Shown here: positions 24,900 to 34,310 of the stretch, in pieces
Position numbering within the stretch: position 1 is the first letter of the stretch
Layout of the letters: every line of letters begins with the position of its first letter
Assembly (NCBI RefSeq): GCF_023022985.1
Contig: NZ_CP095461.1
Location: forward strand, 2,418,001-2,482,000
Direction of reading: 5' to 3'
Length of the DNA: 64,000 nt
Origin: Arthrobacter gengyunqii
Lineage (GTDB): Bacteria > Actinomycetota > Actinomycetes > Actinomycetales > Micrococcaceae
Notes under the pieces: generated by a model
Database searches by the model: none
What the model saw: the letters and a program-made list of their open reading frames with translations, nothing else
Told to the model about the DNA's origin: nothing
Program-made: the position numbers and the translations under genes

Positions 24900-27550
24900 C
24901 CGAGCTGTGGCCCGGCGTCGCGGAATCCTGGTCTTCCTTCGTCCAGGTTCCTTCGACTGCGGCCGTTGACCCCCGCGGAACCGTCCATAAGTGGCATGTG
25001 CTGGACAATGGCCCGGACCTTGCCGCCCGCGGCGTGGAACCGGCCGGGACCCTGCTTTGCGTGCACGGCAACCCCACCTGGTCCTACCTCTGGCGCAGCC
25101 TGCTCGCCGCAGGCTCGGAAGCTGAGCAGCCCTGGCGGGTCATCGCCGTCGACCAGCTGGACATGGGCTTCTCCGCCCGGACCGGCGCCTTCCGCCGCCT
25201 CGAGGACCGCATCACCGACCTCGGGGACCTCACTGACGCACTCGGCCTGAACGGCAAGGTCATCACCGTGGGCCACGACTGGGGCGGCGTCATTTCCCTG
25301 GGCTGGGCGCTGAAGCACCGCAGCCAGCTTGCCGGGATTGTCCTGACCAACACCGCAGTGCATCCGGCCGGTTTCACGCTGCCGCCGGCCCTGCAGCTGG
25401 CCCTGCATCCGGCAGTGCACGGCTGGGGCACCAAAACCACCGACGCGTTCATCCGCGTCACCCACTCCCTGGCCCAGCCGACGCTGCCCAAGGATGTCCG
25501 GGCCGCCTTCGCCGCGCCGTACCGCGGCTCCGCCCGGCGCGCGGGTGTCGCCAACTTTGTTGCCGACATCCCGGCCGACTCCACGCATCCGAGCTGGCGC
25601 ACCCTGAACCGGGTGGCCGACGGCATCAAGCGCCTGGACGTGCCCGCACTGCTGCTGTGGGGACCCAAGGACCCGGTCTTCTCCGACCGCTATCTGCGGG
25701 ACCTGATGGACCGGCTGCCCCAGGCCGATGTACACCGCTTTGAGGGTGCCAGCCACCTGCTGCCCGAAGATGTGGACATCACCGCGCCGGTCTTTAGCTG
25801 GCTCGAGAAGGGCCCGGGCACCGAAAACCGGGAGATCCGCAGCCGCAACACGGCCGGGCTGTCCGTCTTCCGGCCCATGCTGGCCGAACTGGACGAGCGC
25901 GACGGCGATGCCTCCCCCGCCGTCGTCGACATGGCACCGCTGGGCGCACCCGCCGGCACCGAACCTGCGACCCTGTCCTGGGCGGAGCTCGCGGCCCGGG
26001 TCAACCAGCTGGCCGCCGGGCTGTCCGCCGCCGGCGTCCGCGCCGGCGACCGCGTGAACCTGCTCGTGCCTCCGGGCATTGAACTCACCTCGCTGATTTA
26101 TGCCTGCCTGCGGCTGGGCGCCGTCATCGTCGTCGCCGACGCCGGGCTGGGTACCAAGGGCATGGGCCGCGCCATCAAGGGGGCCGGGCCGGCGTACATT
26201 GTCGGCATTGAACGTGCGCTGACCGGTGCGCGCCTCTTCGGCTGGCCGGGCATCCGGATCAGTGCCGAAACGCTGTCCCCCGCCAAGGCTCGGCTGCTGG
26301 GCGTGAAGCACTCCGTGCCGGAACTGATAGCCGCCGGCAGAGACGCCACCGCCGGCAGGGACTCCGACGGGCAGTGGCTGCGCACCGATCCCGACGCCGA
26401 CGCCGCCGTGCTCTTCACCTCCGGCTCCACCGGACCGGCCAAGGGCGTTGTCTACACGCACCGCCAGCTCACCGCCATGCGCGATGCGCTCAAGAACACC
26501 TACAACCTGCAGGCCGGCACCTCGCTGGTCGCCGGGTTTGCGCCCTTTGCCCTGCTGGGGCCGGCGCTGGGTGCCACGTCCGTCACCCCGGACATGGATG
26601 TCACCTCGCCGCGTACCCTCACCGCTGCGGCACTGGCCGACGCCGCTGCCGCCGTGAACGCGACCACTGTGTTCGCGTCTCCTGCGGCCCTGGTGAATGT
26701 GCTGGCCACGTCCGAAGACCTGACCGAAATTCAGCGCAAGGCACTGCAGCAGGTGGAACTGCTGCTGTCCGCCGGAGCACCCATTCCCGAGCCGCTGCTG
26801 GCCCGGGTCTCGGCTTTGACACCCAACGCTGAGCTGCACACCCCGTACGGGATGACCGAAGCGCTGCCGGTGACCGACATCAGCCTGGACGACATCCGGG
26901 CCGCCGGTGCCGGCAACGGCGTTTGCGTGGGCACCCCGGTTTCCGGAGCGCAAGTGGCCATCGCCGCGCTCTCTCCAGACGGATCGATTGGCGACACGCC
27001 TCTGGTGGAACCCGGCCTCACCGGTGAAATCCTGGTCTCCGCACCCCACGTCAAGGACCGCTACGACCGGCTCTGGATCACCGAGTCCAAGAGCTCATCG
27101 CTGCCGGGCTGGCACCGTACCGGAGACGTCGGGCATCTGGATGAACAGGGCCGGCTCTGGGTGGAAGGCCGCCTCGGCCACATCCTGACAACGCCCGACG
27201 GCGTGGTCACCCCGGTTGCCGCCGAGCAGGCCGCCGAGTCCGTCCCCGCCGTGGGCCGTGCCGCCGTCGTCGGCGTGGGACCTGCCGGAGCGCAGGTGCC
27301 GGTGGCCGTGCTGGAACTGGTTGACCCCGTGCGCCGTCCCGGTACTGCCCCGCAGGACCTGGCCGCAGCTGTTCGGGCGGCTGTAGCCGCCGGTGCCGGT
27401 CTGGAGCTGGCAGCGGTGCTGGTGCTGCCGGCCATGCCCACCGATATCCGGCACAATTCCAAGATTGACCGCACGGCCCTGGCGGGCTGGGCGGACACGA
27501 TCCTGGCCGGCGGGAACGCCAAGGTGCCCGGCACTGGCGGACGCAAATGA
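24893..27550 (+). CDS. oleBC: OleBC fusion: beta-lactone decarboxylase plus beta-lactone synthetase
   Basis: One 885-aa chain fuses two enzymes that are separate in many bacteria. Residues about 1-300 are OleB, a haloalkane-dehalogenase-like hydrolase with CVHGNPTWSYLWRSLL and the nucleophile Asp in VGHDWGGVISLGWAL. Residues about 320-885 are OleC, an ANL-type enzyme with LFTSGSTGPAKGVVYTHRQ, TPYGMTEALPVTDI and HRTGDVGHLDEQGRLWVEG. OleC makes the beta-lactone from the beta-hydroxy acid with ATP, and OleB decarboxylates it to the olefin. The GTG at 24893 overlaps oleA, and the stop overlaps oleD as ATGA. The fusion is known in Micrococcus luteus. Confidence 0.93.
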   Translation: MVAELWPGVAESWSSFVQVPSTAAVDPRGTVHKWHVLDNGPDLAARGVEPAGTLLCVHGNPTWSYLWRSLLAAGSEAEQPWRVIAVDQLDMGFSARTGAFRRLEDRITDLGDLTDALGLNGKVITVGHDWGGVISLGWALKHRSQLAGIVLTNTAVHPAGFTLPPALQLALHPAVHGWGTKTTDAFIRVTHSLAQPTLPKDVRAAFAAPYRGSARRAGVANFVADIPADSTHPSWRTLNRVADGIKRLDVPALLLWGPKDPVFSDRYLRDLMDRLPQADVHRFEGASHLLPEDVDITAPVFSWLEKGPGTENREIRSRNTAGLSVFRPMLAELDERDGDASPAVVDMAPLGAPAGTEPATLSWAELAARVNQLAAGLSAAGVRAGDRVNLLVPPGIELTSLIYACLRLGAVIVVADAGLGTKGMGRAIKGAGPAYIVGIERALTGARLFGWPGIRISAETLSPAKARLLGVKHSVPELIAAGRDATAGRDSDGQWLRTDPDADAAVLFTSGSTGPAKGVVYTHRQLTAMRDALKNTYNLQAGTSLVAGFAPFALLGPALGATSVTPDMDVTSPRTLTAAALADAAAAVNATTVFASPAALVNVLATSEDLTEIQRKALQQVELLLSAGAPIPEPLLARVSALTPNAELHTPYGMTEALPVTDISLDDIRAAGAGNGVCVGTPVSGAQVAIAALSPDGSIGDTPLVEPGLTGEILVSAPHVKDRYDRLWITESKSSSLPGWHRTGDVGHLDEQGRLWVEGRLGHILTTPDGVVTPVAAEQAAESVPAVGRAAVVGVGPAGAQVPVAVLELVDPVRRPGTAPQDLAAAVRAAVAAGAGLELAAVLVLPAMPTDIRHNSKIDRTALAGWADTILAGGNAKVPGTGGRK

Positions 27551-28596
27551 GTCCTGCCTCGCAGCCGGACAGCGGAATGAACCCGGTCGAAGCGCCGCGG
27601 CGGGTCCTGGTGACCGGTGCGAGCGGCCTGCTGGGCGGCGCCGTAGCCCGGCTGCTGGCAGAGAAGGGCCACACGGTCCGAACCCTGCAGCGCACACCGA
27701 TGGCCGGAAGCACGGCCGCAGCCAGCGAGTCCATCGCCGGTTCCGTCTCCGACCCGGCCGCCGCAGCGCGCGCTGTGGAGGGGATGGACGCCGTCGTGCA
27801 TCTGGCCGCGAAGGTTTCCTTCACCGGCGAGTGGCAGGACTTCGTGGACACCAACATCACCGGAACGCGCACGCTGATCGACGCGGCGAAGGCCGCCGGG
27901 GTCCGGGATTTCGTCTTTGTCTCCTCTCCCTCGGTGGCGCATTTCGGTGAACCCATCGCCGGCGCGGGCGCAGGTACCGCTGATCCGGAGCGGGCGCGCG
28001 GTTTCTATGCCCGGTCCAAGGCAGCCGCCGAGCTGCTGGCCCTCGCAGAGGATGCGCCGTCGTTCCGGGTGGGAGCCATCCGTCCGCACATTGTCTGGGG
28101 CCCGGGCGACACGCAGCTCGTGGAGCGGGTCATCGACCGGGCGCGGTCCGGCAGGCTGCCGCTGCTCAACGGCGGCGCCGCGCTGATCGACACCACGTAC
28201 ATTGCCAATGCCGCAGCCGCCATTGTCCGCGGCCTCGAACGCATGAACCACGCACACGGACAGGCCCTGGTGGTGACCAACGGCCAGCCCCGCCCGGTGG
28301 GAGAACTGCTGGCAGGCATCTGCATCGCCGCGGGTGTCACCCCGCCGGCGTGGAGCGTTCCCGGCTGGCTCGCCCGCGGCGCCGGATCCATCATTGAACG
28401 TGCCTGGCTGGCCGCCGGAACCCGCGGACTGGTGCACGACGAGCCACCCATGACGCGGTTCCTCGCCGAACAGCTTTCCACCTCGCACTGGTTTGACCAG
28501 CGCCGCACCCGCAAAGTGCTGGACTGGACGCCGGAGGTTACGGTGGAGGATGGCATGCGCCGGCTCGCTGCCCACTACGGAGGCACTGCGGCTTAG
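27547..28596 (+). CDS. oleD: OleD, NADPH-dependent 2-alkyl-3-ketoacid reductase
   Basis: A 349-aa extended short-chain dehydrogenase with VLVTGASGLLGGAVARLL as the nucleotide-binding GxxGxxG. The catalytic Tyr-Lys pair is in GFYARSKAAAELL. OleD reduces the ketoacid made by OleA to the beta-hydroxy acid used by OleC. The start overlaps the oleBC stop by 4 bp, so oleA, oleBC and oleD form a tight translationally coupled operon that supplies the complete OleABCD set. The hydrophobic segment WSVPGWLARGAGSII near the C-terminus could associate with the membrane. Confidence 0.92.
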   Translation: MSPASQPDSGMNPVEAPRRVLVTGASGLLGGAVARLLAEKGHTVRTLQRTPMAGSTAAASESIAGSVSDPAAAARAVEGMDAVVHLAAKVSFTGEWQDFVDTNITGTRTLIDAAKAAGVRDFVFVSSPSVAHFGEPIAGAGAGTADPERARGFYARSKAAAELLALAEDAPSFRVGAIRPHIVWGPGDTQLVERVIDRARSGRLPLLNGGAALIDTTYIANAAAAIVRGLERMNHAHGQALVVTNGQPRPVGELLAGICIAAGVTPPAWSVPGWLARGAGSIIERAWLAAGTRGLVHDEPPMTRFLAEQLSTSHWFDQRRTRKVLDWTPEVTVEDGMRRLAAHYGGTAA

Positions 28597-28645
28597 CTGC
28601 ATCCGGAACCGTTGCGTCACAACCGCTTCACTGAAGAGGAACCCC

Positions 28646-29464
28646 ATGGACAGCGTCACAGCAATTGAAAACTGGCCGGTGGAGCATGCCGCCGCCGCCG
28701 TCATTCTGGCCGACGGCAGCGTGGCCGGCAGCTCCGGTGACACCGAACGGCGTTTTCCGCTGGCGTCGGTGACCAAACTGCTCACGGCGTACAGCATGCT
28801 GGTGGCGTTGGACGAAGGTGCCTTGGAACTGGACCAGCCCGCCGGACCCGAGGGTTCCACCGTGCGGCATCTGCTCGCGCATTCGGGCGGGTATGACTTC
28901 GCGGAGCGCACCGTCCGCTATGCACCCGGAACCCGGCGGCTGTATTCGAACGCAGGGTTTGAAGTGCTGGGTGAAACCCTGGAAGAAGCCACCGGCATTC
29001 CCATGGCCGAGTACATGCACGAGGGCGTCCTGGCTCCCCTGGGCATGAACTCCACCGCTTTGGAGGGCTCCCCCGCGGCCGGAGCTGTGTCGACGGTGGC
29101 CGACCTTTCCCGTTTCGCCGCCGAGCTGCAGCAGCCGGTGCTCACCGCACCCGGGCGGCTGACCGAGGCGACCACGGTCGTGTTCCCCGGGCTCGCCGGT
29201 GTGCTGCCCGGGTTCGGCCGGCAGAAGGAGAACGACTGGGGCCTGGGCTTCGAGATCCGCGATTCGAAGTCTCCGCACTGGACCGGCGCGGACAGCTCTC
29301 CGCGGACCTTCGGGCACTTCGGCCAGTCGGGCACGTTCCTGTGGGTGGATCCCGACGCCGGTGCTGCCGCCGTAGCGCTGACGGACCGCGACTTCGGTCC
29401 CTGGGCGGCCGAGGTGTGGCCTCCGTTCACGGACGGTGTGCTTGCGGAGCTTCGCCGCGCCTGA
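28646..29464 (+). CDS. Serine hydrolase of the beta-lactamase/DD-peptidase fold
   Basis: A 272-aa protein with the class C-type motifs Ser41-x-x-Lys44 (FPLASVTKLLTAYS) and Tyr100-Ser-Asn (RLYSNAGFEVLGE). RHLLAHSGGYDF and SPRTFGHFGQSGTFLWV (HxG-like) complete the set. It has no signal peptide, so it is probably a cytoplasmic esterase rather than a beta-lactamase. GAGGA lies before the ATG at 28646; the upstream open frame belongs to oleD in another frame. It follows oleD by 49 bp on the same strand and may be read from the ole transcript, but no link to hydrocarbon synthesis is evident. Confidence 0.85.
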   Translation: MDSVTAIENWPVEHAAAAVILADGSVAGSSGDTERRFPLASVTKLLTAYSMLVALDEGALELDQPAGPEGSTVRHLLAHSGGYDFAERTVRYAPGTRRLYSNAGFEVLGETLEEATGIPMAEYMHEGVLAPLGMNSTALEGSPAAGAVSTVADLSRFAAELQQPVLTAPGRLTEATTVVFPGLAGVLPGFGRQKENDWGLGFEIRDSKSPHWTGADSSPRTFGHFGQSGTFLWVDPDAGAAAVALTDRDFGPWAAEVWPPFTDGVLAELRRA

Positions 29465-29953
29465 CGTTATCGGGATGTTCGGTTGTCGGCGCTGTTCGGA
29501 GGCTGCTCGGCCTTCCGGTGCGCAGCTCTGGCGGGTTAGCTTCTGCTCCGGTTCATCCGGTGTGCAGCTCTGGCGGGTCTGGCCCAGCGCCGGTTCATCC
29601 TGTGTGCAGCTCTGGCGGGTGGTAACGCCGTGAAGTCGCCAGAGGTGCACACACGAGGTGAATCATCCGCAGGCAAGGCGCCACATCTGCACACGCAGCC
29701 CGGACCGATGCAAGCCTGGCGAAGCTTCGCGGTTTCAGTCCACCCCGTGGGCAGATACGGCGGGTTGGGACGACTGGAAGTCGCCAGAGGTGCACACACG
29801 AGGAGGACCGCCCGCGCGTAGGTCGCCAGATCTGCACCCACGTGGGAATCGTCCACGGACAGACCGCGCGGCAGGCCTCCGTTGCCCAGATAACGGGCCC
29901 AAAACCGCGTGATAAGCCCGTTATCTGTATTACGGACCGAAGCAGGGAAAGAC
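29465..29953. repeat. Gene-free patch of short direct and inverted repeats
   Basis: No convincing gene lies here. GCAGCTCTGGCGGGT occurs at 29522, 29564 and 29606, an exact 42-bp period, with CCGGTTCATCC at matching places in two units. A 27-bp element starting GAAGTCGCCAGAGGTGCAC is present identically at 29632 and 29777, and looser forms (CGCCACATCTGCACACG, CGCCAGATCTGCACCCACG) lie near 29680 and 29822. All share a CGCCAGA-n-TGCAC core; the first three are in the opposite orientation to the rest. Open frames across the patch are produced by the repeats. Confidence 0.75.
29887..29927 (-). terminator. Probable terminator downstream of fpg
   Basis: A perfect 12-bp inverted repeat (CAGATAACGGGC / GCCCGTTATCTG) with a 17-base loop lies 27 bp after the fpg stop on the minus strand. 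The loop is long and no strong T-run follows, so it may instead be an RNA-stabilising hairpin. Confidence 0.5.
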
Positions 29954-30967
29954 CTACCAGCGGCCGTTGCGGGGCCTCGGCTGGCACACCGGGCAGCTGT
30001 ACGAGGAGCGGTTCATGAACGAATCGCGCCGAATCAGCGTCGAGAGGCCGGCGGCGGCGCACCGCGGACAGGGTTCACCCTCGCGGCCGTAGGCGTTCAG
30101 GGACCGGGAGAAGTAGCCGGACGCGCCGTTGACGTTGACATACAGGGAGTCGAAGCTCGTTCCGCCGGCGGCCAGAGCCCGGGTCATCACGTCGCGGGCG
30201 GAGTCGATCAGGCGCAGGGCGTCGGCACGGCGCATGGTGTCGGTCGGCCGGGCAAAGTGCAGCTTGGCAGCCCACAGGGCTTCGTCCGCATAGATGTTCC
30301 CGACCCCGGAGACTAGCCCCTGGTCCAGCAGGGCCCGCTTGATGCCGGTGCGCCGTCTGCGCAGCCGTGCATAAAAGTCATCGAAGGAGAACGCCGGGTC
30401 CAAGGGATCACGGGCAATGTGGGCCGCTTCTTCGGGAATCAGCGGCAGCTCGGTCTCGGACAAACCGCCGGGAGCTCCGTCGGGGGTGGGCAGCAGGTCG
30501 GTGAGGAACACTCCCCCGAAGATCCGCTGGTCAACGAAGCGCAGCTCAGCCGGCATGGGGCTTCCGTCGGCAGTATTTGCGGGGCTGAGCCGGAAGCGGA
30601 CCTTGAGGTGTTTCTCGTCCGGCAGATGCGGATCTTCCATCAGCAGCTGTCCGCTCATGCCCAGGTGCGCCATCAGCGCCAGGCGCGGAACGCCGTCGTC
30701 GTGCGCTTCCGGGACAGTGCCTGAGACAGGGTCCGCAACCGGGGCGGACACGGAAGCGGCTTCCACCAGCGGCATCCAGAGGAATTTGCCGCGGCGGACG
30801 ACGTCGGTGACCACCGCGCCCTCAAGGTTGCCGACAAGGTCCTCGGGACCTGCGGCGTGGCGGCGCACGGAGCGGGGGTCGAGGATGTCGACGCCGGTGA
30901 TGGTCCGGCCGCGGACCCATGAGGCCAGTCCGCGGCGGACCACTTCCACTTCGGGCAGTTCGGGCAC
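29954..30967 (-). CDS. mutM: Formamidopyrimidine-DNA glycosylase (Fpg/MutM)
   Basis: A 337-aa base-excision repair enzyme that removes 8-oxoguanine and nicks the abasic site. It starts [18 protein letters not shown], giving the catalytic Pro after Met removal and the Glu. H2TH elements include [20 protein letters not shown], and the C-terminal zinc finger has CPRCAAAG and CPVCQ. The GTG at 30967 is used because it begins exactly at PELPE and GGAG lies nine bases upstream. It is longer than the usual 270-300 aa because of a Val/Ala/Pro-rich insert near residues 70-100. It follows rnc by 4 bp. Confidence 0.95.
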   Translation of the reverse strand: MPELPEVEVVRRGLASWVRGRTITGVDILDPRSVRRHAAGPEDLVGNLEGAVVTDVVRRGKFLWMPLVEAASVSAPVADPVSGTVPEAHDDGVPRLALMAHLGMSGQLLMEDPHLPDEKHLKVRFRLSPANTADGSPMPAELRFVDQRIFGGVFLTDLLPTPDGAPGGLSETELPLIPEEAAHIARDPLDPAFSFDDFYARLRRRRTGIKRALLDQGLVSGVGNIYADEALWAAKLHFARPTDTMRRADALRLIDSARDVMTRALAAGGTSFDSLYVNVNGASGYFSRSLNAYGREGEPCPRCAAAGLSTLIRRDSFMNRSSYSCPVCQPRPRNGRW

Positions 30968-30971
30968 GGAG

Positions 30972-31673
30972 CTAGGCTCCGGCGGCCGTGCTGCCTGAGG
31001 GGCAGATAATCTTCCAGGTGGCGGCGGCAGCTTCCTGCTCCGCTTCCTTCTTGGAGTGTCCCACGCCGGAACCGTACGGCTTGTCGCCGATGTGGAGCAC
31101 GGCAACAAAACTGCGGGAATGGTCGGGGCCGGAGCCGGTGACCTCGTAGTGGATGTCGCCGAGCTTTCGGCTGGCGGCGATCTCCTGGATGCTGGTCTTC
31201 CAGTCGGTGCCGGCGCCCAGGGCCTCGGCGTTGCGCAGCAGCGGACCGATCAGGCGCATCACCATGGCCCGGGCGGTTTCCATCCCGTGGCAGAGGTAGA
31301 CGGCGCCGATCAGGGCTTCGGTAGTATCCGCCAGAATGGAGGACTTGTCCTTGCCGTTGGTCAACTTCTCGCCCTGGCCCAGCAGGATGTACTGTCCCAG
31401 TTCAAGGTCGCGGGCCACGCCGGCCAGCGCGCGCGTGCTGACGACGGCGGCGCGGCGCTTGGCCAGGTCGCCCTCGGACAGGTCGGGGTTGTCCCGGTAC
31501 AGCGCGTCGGTGACGGAGAAGCCCAGAATGGAGTCACCCAGGAACTCGAGGCGTTCGTTCGTGGGGATGCCGCCCTGCTCGTAAGCGTAGGAGCGGTGCG
31601 TGAGGGCAAGACGAAGCGTCCCGGCGTCGATATCGACACCGAGACGCTTCAGAAGCTCTTCAGTATTCTTCAC
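30972..31673 (-). CDS. rnc: Ribonuclease III
   Basis: A double-strand-specific RNase of about 233 aa that processes rRNA precursors and structured mRNAs. The signature [18 protein letters not shown] carries catalytic acidic residues, and [14 protein letters not shown] carries the second set. A double-stranded RNA-binding domain follows ([38 protein letters not shown]). The GTG at 31673 begins [12 protein letters not shown], matching the family start; a longer GTG start at 31727 adds unlikely sequence, and neither has a strong ribosome-binding site. It belongs to the DUF177-rpmF-rnc-fpg block. Confidence 0.93.
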   Translation of the reverse strand: MKNTEELLKRLGVDIDAGTLRLALTHRSYAYEQGGIPTNERLEFLGDSILGFSVTDALYRDNPDLSEGDLAKRRAAVVSTRALAGVARDLELGQYILLGQGEKLTNGKDKSSILADTTEALIGAVYLCHGMETARAMVMRLIGPLLRNAEALGAGTDWKTSIQEIAASRKLGDIHYEVTGSGPDHSRSFVAVLHIGDKPYGSGVGHSKKEAEQEAAAATWKIICPSGSTAAGA

Positions 31674-31745
31674 TTTTTGGTTCTGACCCGAAAAGCAGTA
31701 TTCAACTCCCGGTCCGGAGAACCGCACCGGGACGAGAACACTGTT

Positions 31746-31949
31746 TTAGACGTCCGCTACCTTGCGGCCCTTGTATTCAAGGAACAGCGCGGTACCAGCT
31801 GAGTCGGTCACGACCTTGGCCTGGTGAGGCAGGCTGTAGGTAACGCGGCCGTTCTCAACGGTCTTCACCAGGTTGGGGGCAGTTGCCTTCCACTGGGACC
31901 GGCGTGCACGCGTATTCGAGCGGGACATTTTCCGCTTGGGAACAGCCAC
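31746..31949 (-). CDS. rpmF: 50S ribosomal protein L32
   Basis: The 67-aa protein begins [20 protein letters not shown], which is the L32 signature. The rest is the short globular part typical of actinobacterial L32. The zinc-ribbon cysteines found in some L32 proteins are absent, so this is the Cys-minus form. It follows the DUF177 gene by only two bases, the usual pairing, and precedes rnc. Confidence 0.96.
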   Translation of the reverse strand: MAVPKRKMSRSNTRARRSQWKATAPNLVKTVENGRVTYSLPHQAKVVTDSAGTALFLEYKGRKVADV

Positions 31950-31951
31950 GA

Positions 31952-32518
31952 CTAACTCTCTTCTCTCTCGTCTGACTCTGTACTTGTTGCCGCAGAATTG
32001 TCTGCGGCGCTGCCAGCCAGCCCGGAGAGGGCTGCCCAGCGAGGATCCACTGTTTGGTGGTGGTGACCCGGATCCTCCTCAAGGCGCGCTCCGCATTCGG
32101 AGCAAAGGCCTTCGCAGTCTTCCCGGCACACCGGCTGGAACGGCAGGGTGGTGACCACTGCGTCCCGCAAAACCGGTTCAAGATCGATGACATCTCGCTC
32201 GATCCGGTGTTGCTCTTCTTCCTCTTCTGTTCCGAAAGACTCAGCGTCCTCGTAGTAGAAGAGTTCCTGCACATCGACTTCCTCGTCGTACGCGATGGGC
32301 TTCAGGCACCGTCCGCATTCTCCCTGAACAGGAGCAATGACGGTTCCGGATACCAAAATCCCCTCGTGCACGGCTTCGAACCTCAGGTCCAGATCAAGAT
32401 CTGATCCTTCCGGTACGCCGATAAGCGCAACACCGAAGTCCTTCGGTGCCGGAACATGTTCCTGCATTGTCCGCATAACCCCCGGGCTGCGCCCGAGATC
32501 CTTGACGCTGATGGTCAA
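31952..32518 (-). CDS. YceD/DUF177 family protein (23S rRNA accumulation)
   Basis: A protein of about 188 aa of the DUF177 family, whose E. coli and plant members support 23S rRNA accumulation. Landmarks are [39 protein letters not shown] and [15 protein letters not shown], holding two Cys pairs that could bind metal. The acidic stretch [13 protein letters not shown] is typical. The TTG at 32518 lacks a ribosome-binding site. An ATT at 32557 has AGGAG five bases upstream and may be the real start, adding 13 residues. It heads the rpmF-rnc-fpg block. Confidence 0.9.
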   Translation of the reverse strand: MTISVKDLGRSPGVMRTMQEHVPAPKDFGVALIGVPEGSDLDLDLRFEAVHEGILVSGTVIAPVQGECGRCLKPIAYDEEVDVQELFYYEDAESFGTEEEEEQHRIERDVIDLEPVLRDAVVTTLPFQPVCREDCEGLCSECGARLEEDPGHHHQTVDPRWAALSGLAGSAADNSAATSTESDEREES

Positions 32519-32732
32519 GGGCGACGAACCCGGATAAATCCGCGACTGAACGCTAATGAGAACTCCTGTAGAACATAGACCGACATATCATCTTAGCCTG
32601 ATACGGCCGATTCTCTCAAACGGCGGCGCACCAAGCCCCAAATCAGGGCAGGGCACGAGCTGCTCCTTCCAGTTTACAGGCCAAGCGCCCGCTGGTTTAC
32701 CGGCGGGCATCCTGCTCGCATAGGCTGGCTTG

Positions 32733-33404
32733 ATGCTTTCCTTCCTCCGTGCCCTGCCGCGCCGCCTGGTGCTGCGGCTCCAGCGCGGAGTTCCGCGGGG
32801 CGTGGACATAGCAGTGACCACCATTGTTTCGGTCCTGCTGATCTGGCTTTTTGCCGCCGCCAATCTCTTCTTTTATCCGCAGGCCGCCGGACTGGCAGAC
32901 ATTGAAAACCCGGCGCAGGCGGGCGGCCCCGGAACGGCCGACGCCGTGGTGGTCCTCGCCGGCGCGGCCGCCGAGCGCTTTCCGGTGGGACGCGAACTGG
33001 CCCGCGAAGGCCGAGCCCCGGAGCTGGTGCTCTCCAGCACGGAGACGCCCGGCAACGTGATCACTGATCAGTACTGCGACTTCATGGCCGGCGACACCGT
33101 GAGCGATGATCCCGCCAGCGCCGCCGTAACCTGCTTCTTCCCCGAGCCCATGACCACGCGCGGCGAGGCCCGCGCGGTCGCCCGCCTTGCCGCGGACAAC
33201 GGCTGGGACGAGCTCATTGTCGTCACCTCCCGCTACCACCTGCTGCGCGCGGAAACCAACATCAGCCAGTGCACGACGGCGAAGATTACCATGGTGGCTT
33301 CGGAACCGGATTTCTCGGCCAAGCAGTGGCTGGACAGGTTCGTGGAGGAGACCGGCGGTCTGGCAGCCGCTCTGCTGCGGCCGGCCTGCGCCAGCGCGAT
33401 CTAA
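32733..33404 (+). CDS. YdcF/SanA-like DUF218 membrane protein
   Basis: A 223-aa protein with one N-terminal membrane helix (IAVTTIVSVLLIWLFAAANL) and an outward DUF218 domain. The domain begins ADAVVVLAGAAAERFPVGRE and contains ELIVVTSRYHLLRAETNI, the conserved VTSxYH-x-x-RA motif. In E. coli, relatives SanA and ElyC are linked to envelope integrity and peptidoglycan or lipid-carrier metabolism. Two extracytoplasmic cysteines (DQYCDFM, AAVTCFF) may pair. It is the last intact core gene before the accessory island and is divergent from the DUF177 operon. Confidence 0.82.
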   Translation: MLSFLRALPRRLVLRLQRGVPRGVDIAVTTIVSVLLIWLFAAANLFFYPQAAGLADIENPAQAGGPGTADAVVVLAGAAAERFPVGRELAREGRAPELVLSSTETPGNVITDQYCDFMAGDTVSDDPASAAVTCFFPEPMTTRGEARAVARLAADNGWDELIVVTSRYHLLRAETNISQCTTAKITMVASEPDFSAKQWLDRFVEETGGLAAALLRPACASAI

Positions 33405-33591
33405 AGGAGCGAAACCAGCTTTTGCGCTGAGAATCACCGACAGCAGTCGCTGACCCGTCCCACAAGTCCTTTCCCTAGTCCACTCGGGGTGCTGTTTCGA
33501 TGATGACCTCGCTTCCAGATCACCGCTTCGTCGAACGGGATCCGGGACTCCCTACCCCACCCTAGATACACTCCGACACCGCATTTGCCTC

Positions 33592-34310
33592 TTGAATAAA
33601 GCGTTTTCTGTATGCGCCCTGACCCCAGCCGGAAGATTGATCCTGATCCAGCGCGTCACCTCCGGCCTGCCGGTCGCCCACGTCGCCAAAGAAAGAGGCA
33701 TCTCCTTGCCCGCCGCCTGCCAGTGGGCGAACCAGCACCAGGATGAAGGTCTGCTCGGGCTGAAGACCGTTCCTCCCAGCCCAAACCTGCCCACATGCCA
33801 CGAGCCCGCAGAAAACCGCCGAAGTTATCTAAACCCGTATTGAGCACCGTTCTGGCCCCTCGAACCTTGCAGCACGCACCGTGGTTGGGTCCCGGAAAAT
33901 CTCAAGGATCCTATCCCGCTCCGGGATGCCTAACCTCTGGGATCTGGACCCGCTCACCGGAATCCGAATCCGCGCCGCACGTGCGACTGACGGCAGGCAT
34001 GAACGCGACGCTCCCAGAGACTTGATCCACATTGACGTGATGAAATCCCGGAGAATCCCTGACGGAGACCGTTGGCGGGCGGACCCAAACCAGTCCGCCC
34101 ACAACCATACTGCGGGACATGCCCGGGCTGGTTTCGATTACGTGCCGCACGGTACAGGAAGGCTGGGCCTACCTGCAGGTTTTCGCTTCGCACCAGTCTC
34201 TTACCGATGCCCTTCAACCTTGGTTAGACTTCTATACCCTTCAACGTCCGCACGGCAGCCTCGGAGGAAAAGCACCCATCACCCGGCTGTGATCAACGTG
34301 CTGTCTGAGC
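33592..34310 (+). pseudogene. IS481-family transposase remnant, left edge of the island
   Basis: The N-terminal helix-turn-helix region is readable (AGRLILIQRVTSGLPVAHVA, then KERGISLPAACQWANQHQDE). After frameshifts come LIHIDVMKSRRIPDGDRWRA and the C-terminal GWAYLQVFASHQS and DFYTLQRPHGSLGGKAPIT. The central part with the DDE catalytic residues is deleted, so it cannot work. GTGATCAACGTGCTGTCTGAG at 34289-34309 matches the terminal repeat of the IS481 copy at 46.7 kb. The opposite end is not recognisable. Confidence 0.8.

Noticed and set aside
24698-27049. 783-codon minus-strand frame opposite oleBC
   Set aside because: The plus strand carries intact OleB and OleC motifs over the same interval; the minus frame is Gly/Arg/Gln-rich noise.
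28646-29464. Annotation of the serine hydrolase as a beta-lactamase resistance gene
   Set aside because: It has the S-x-x-K and Y-S-N motifs but no signal peptide and no lactamase-specific context; a general serine hydrolase is the safe call.
29522-29850. Possible CRISPR array
   Set aside because: Only three regularly spaced units, repeat units of about 15 bp, spacers sharing sequence, change of orientation, and no cas genes.
29536-29856. Small minus-strand frame with repeated ARAAHRMNR peptides
   Set aside because: The peptide repeats only mirror the 42-bp DNA repeats. There is no start site or conservation signal, so I list a repeat region and no gene.
34289-34310. Recombinase attachment site at the left end of the island
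   Set aside because: The sequence matches the IS481 terminal repeat at 46.7 kb; there is no integrase gene or tRNA, so it is an IS end.
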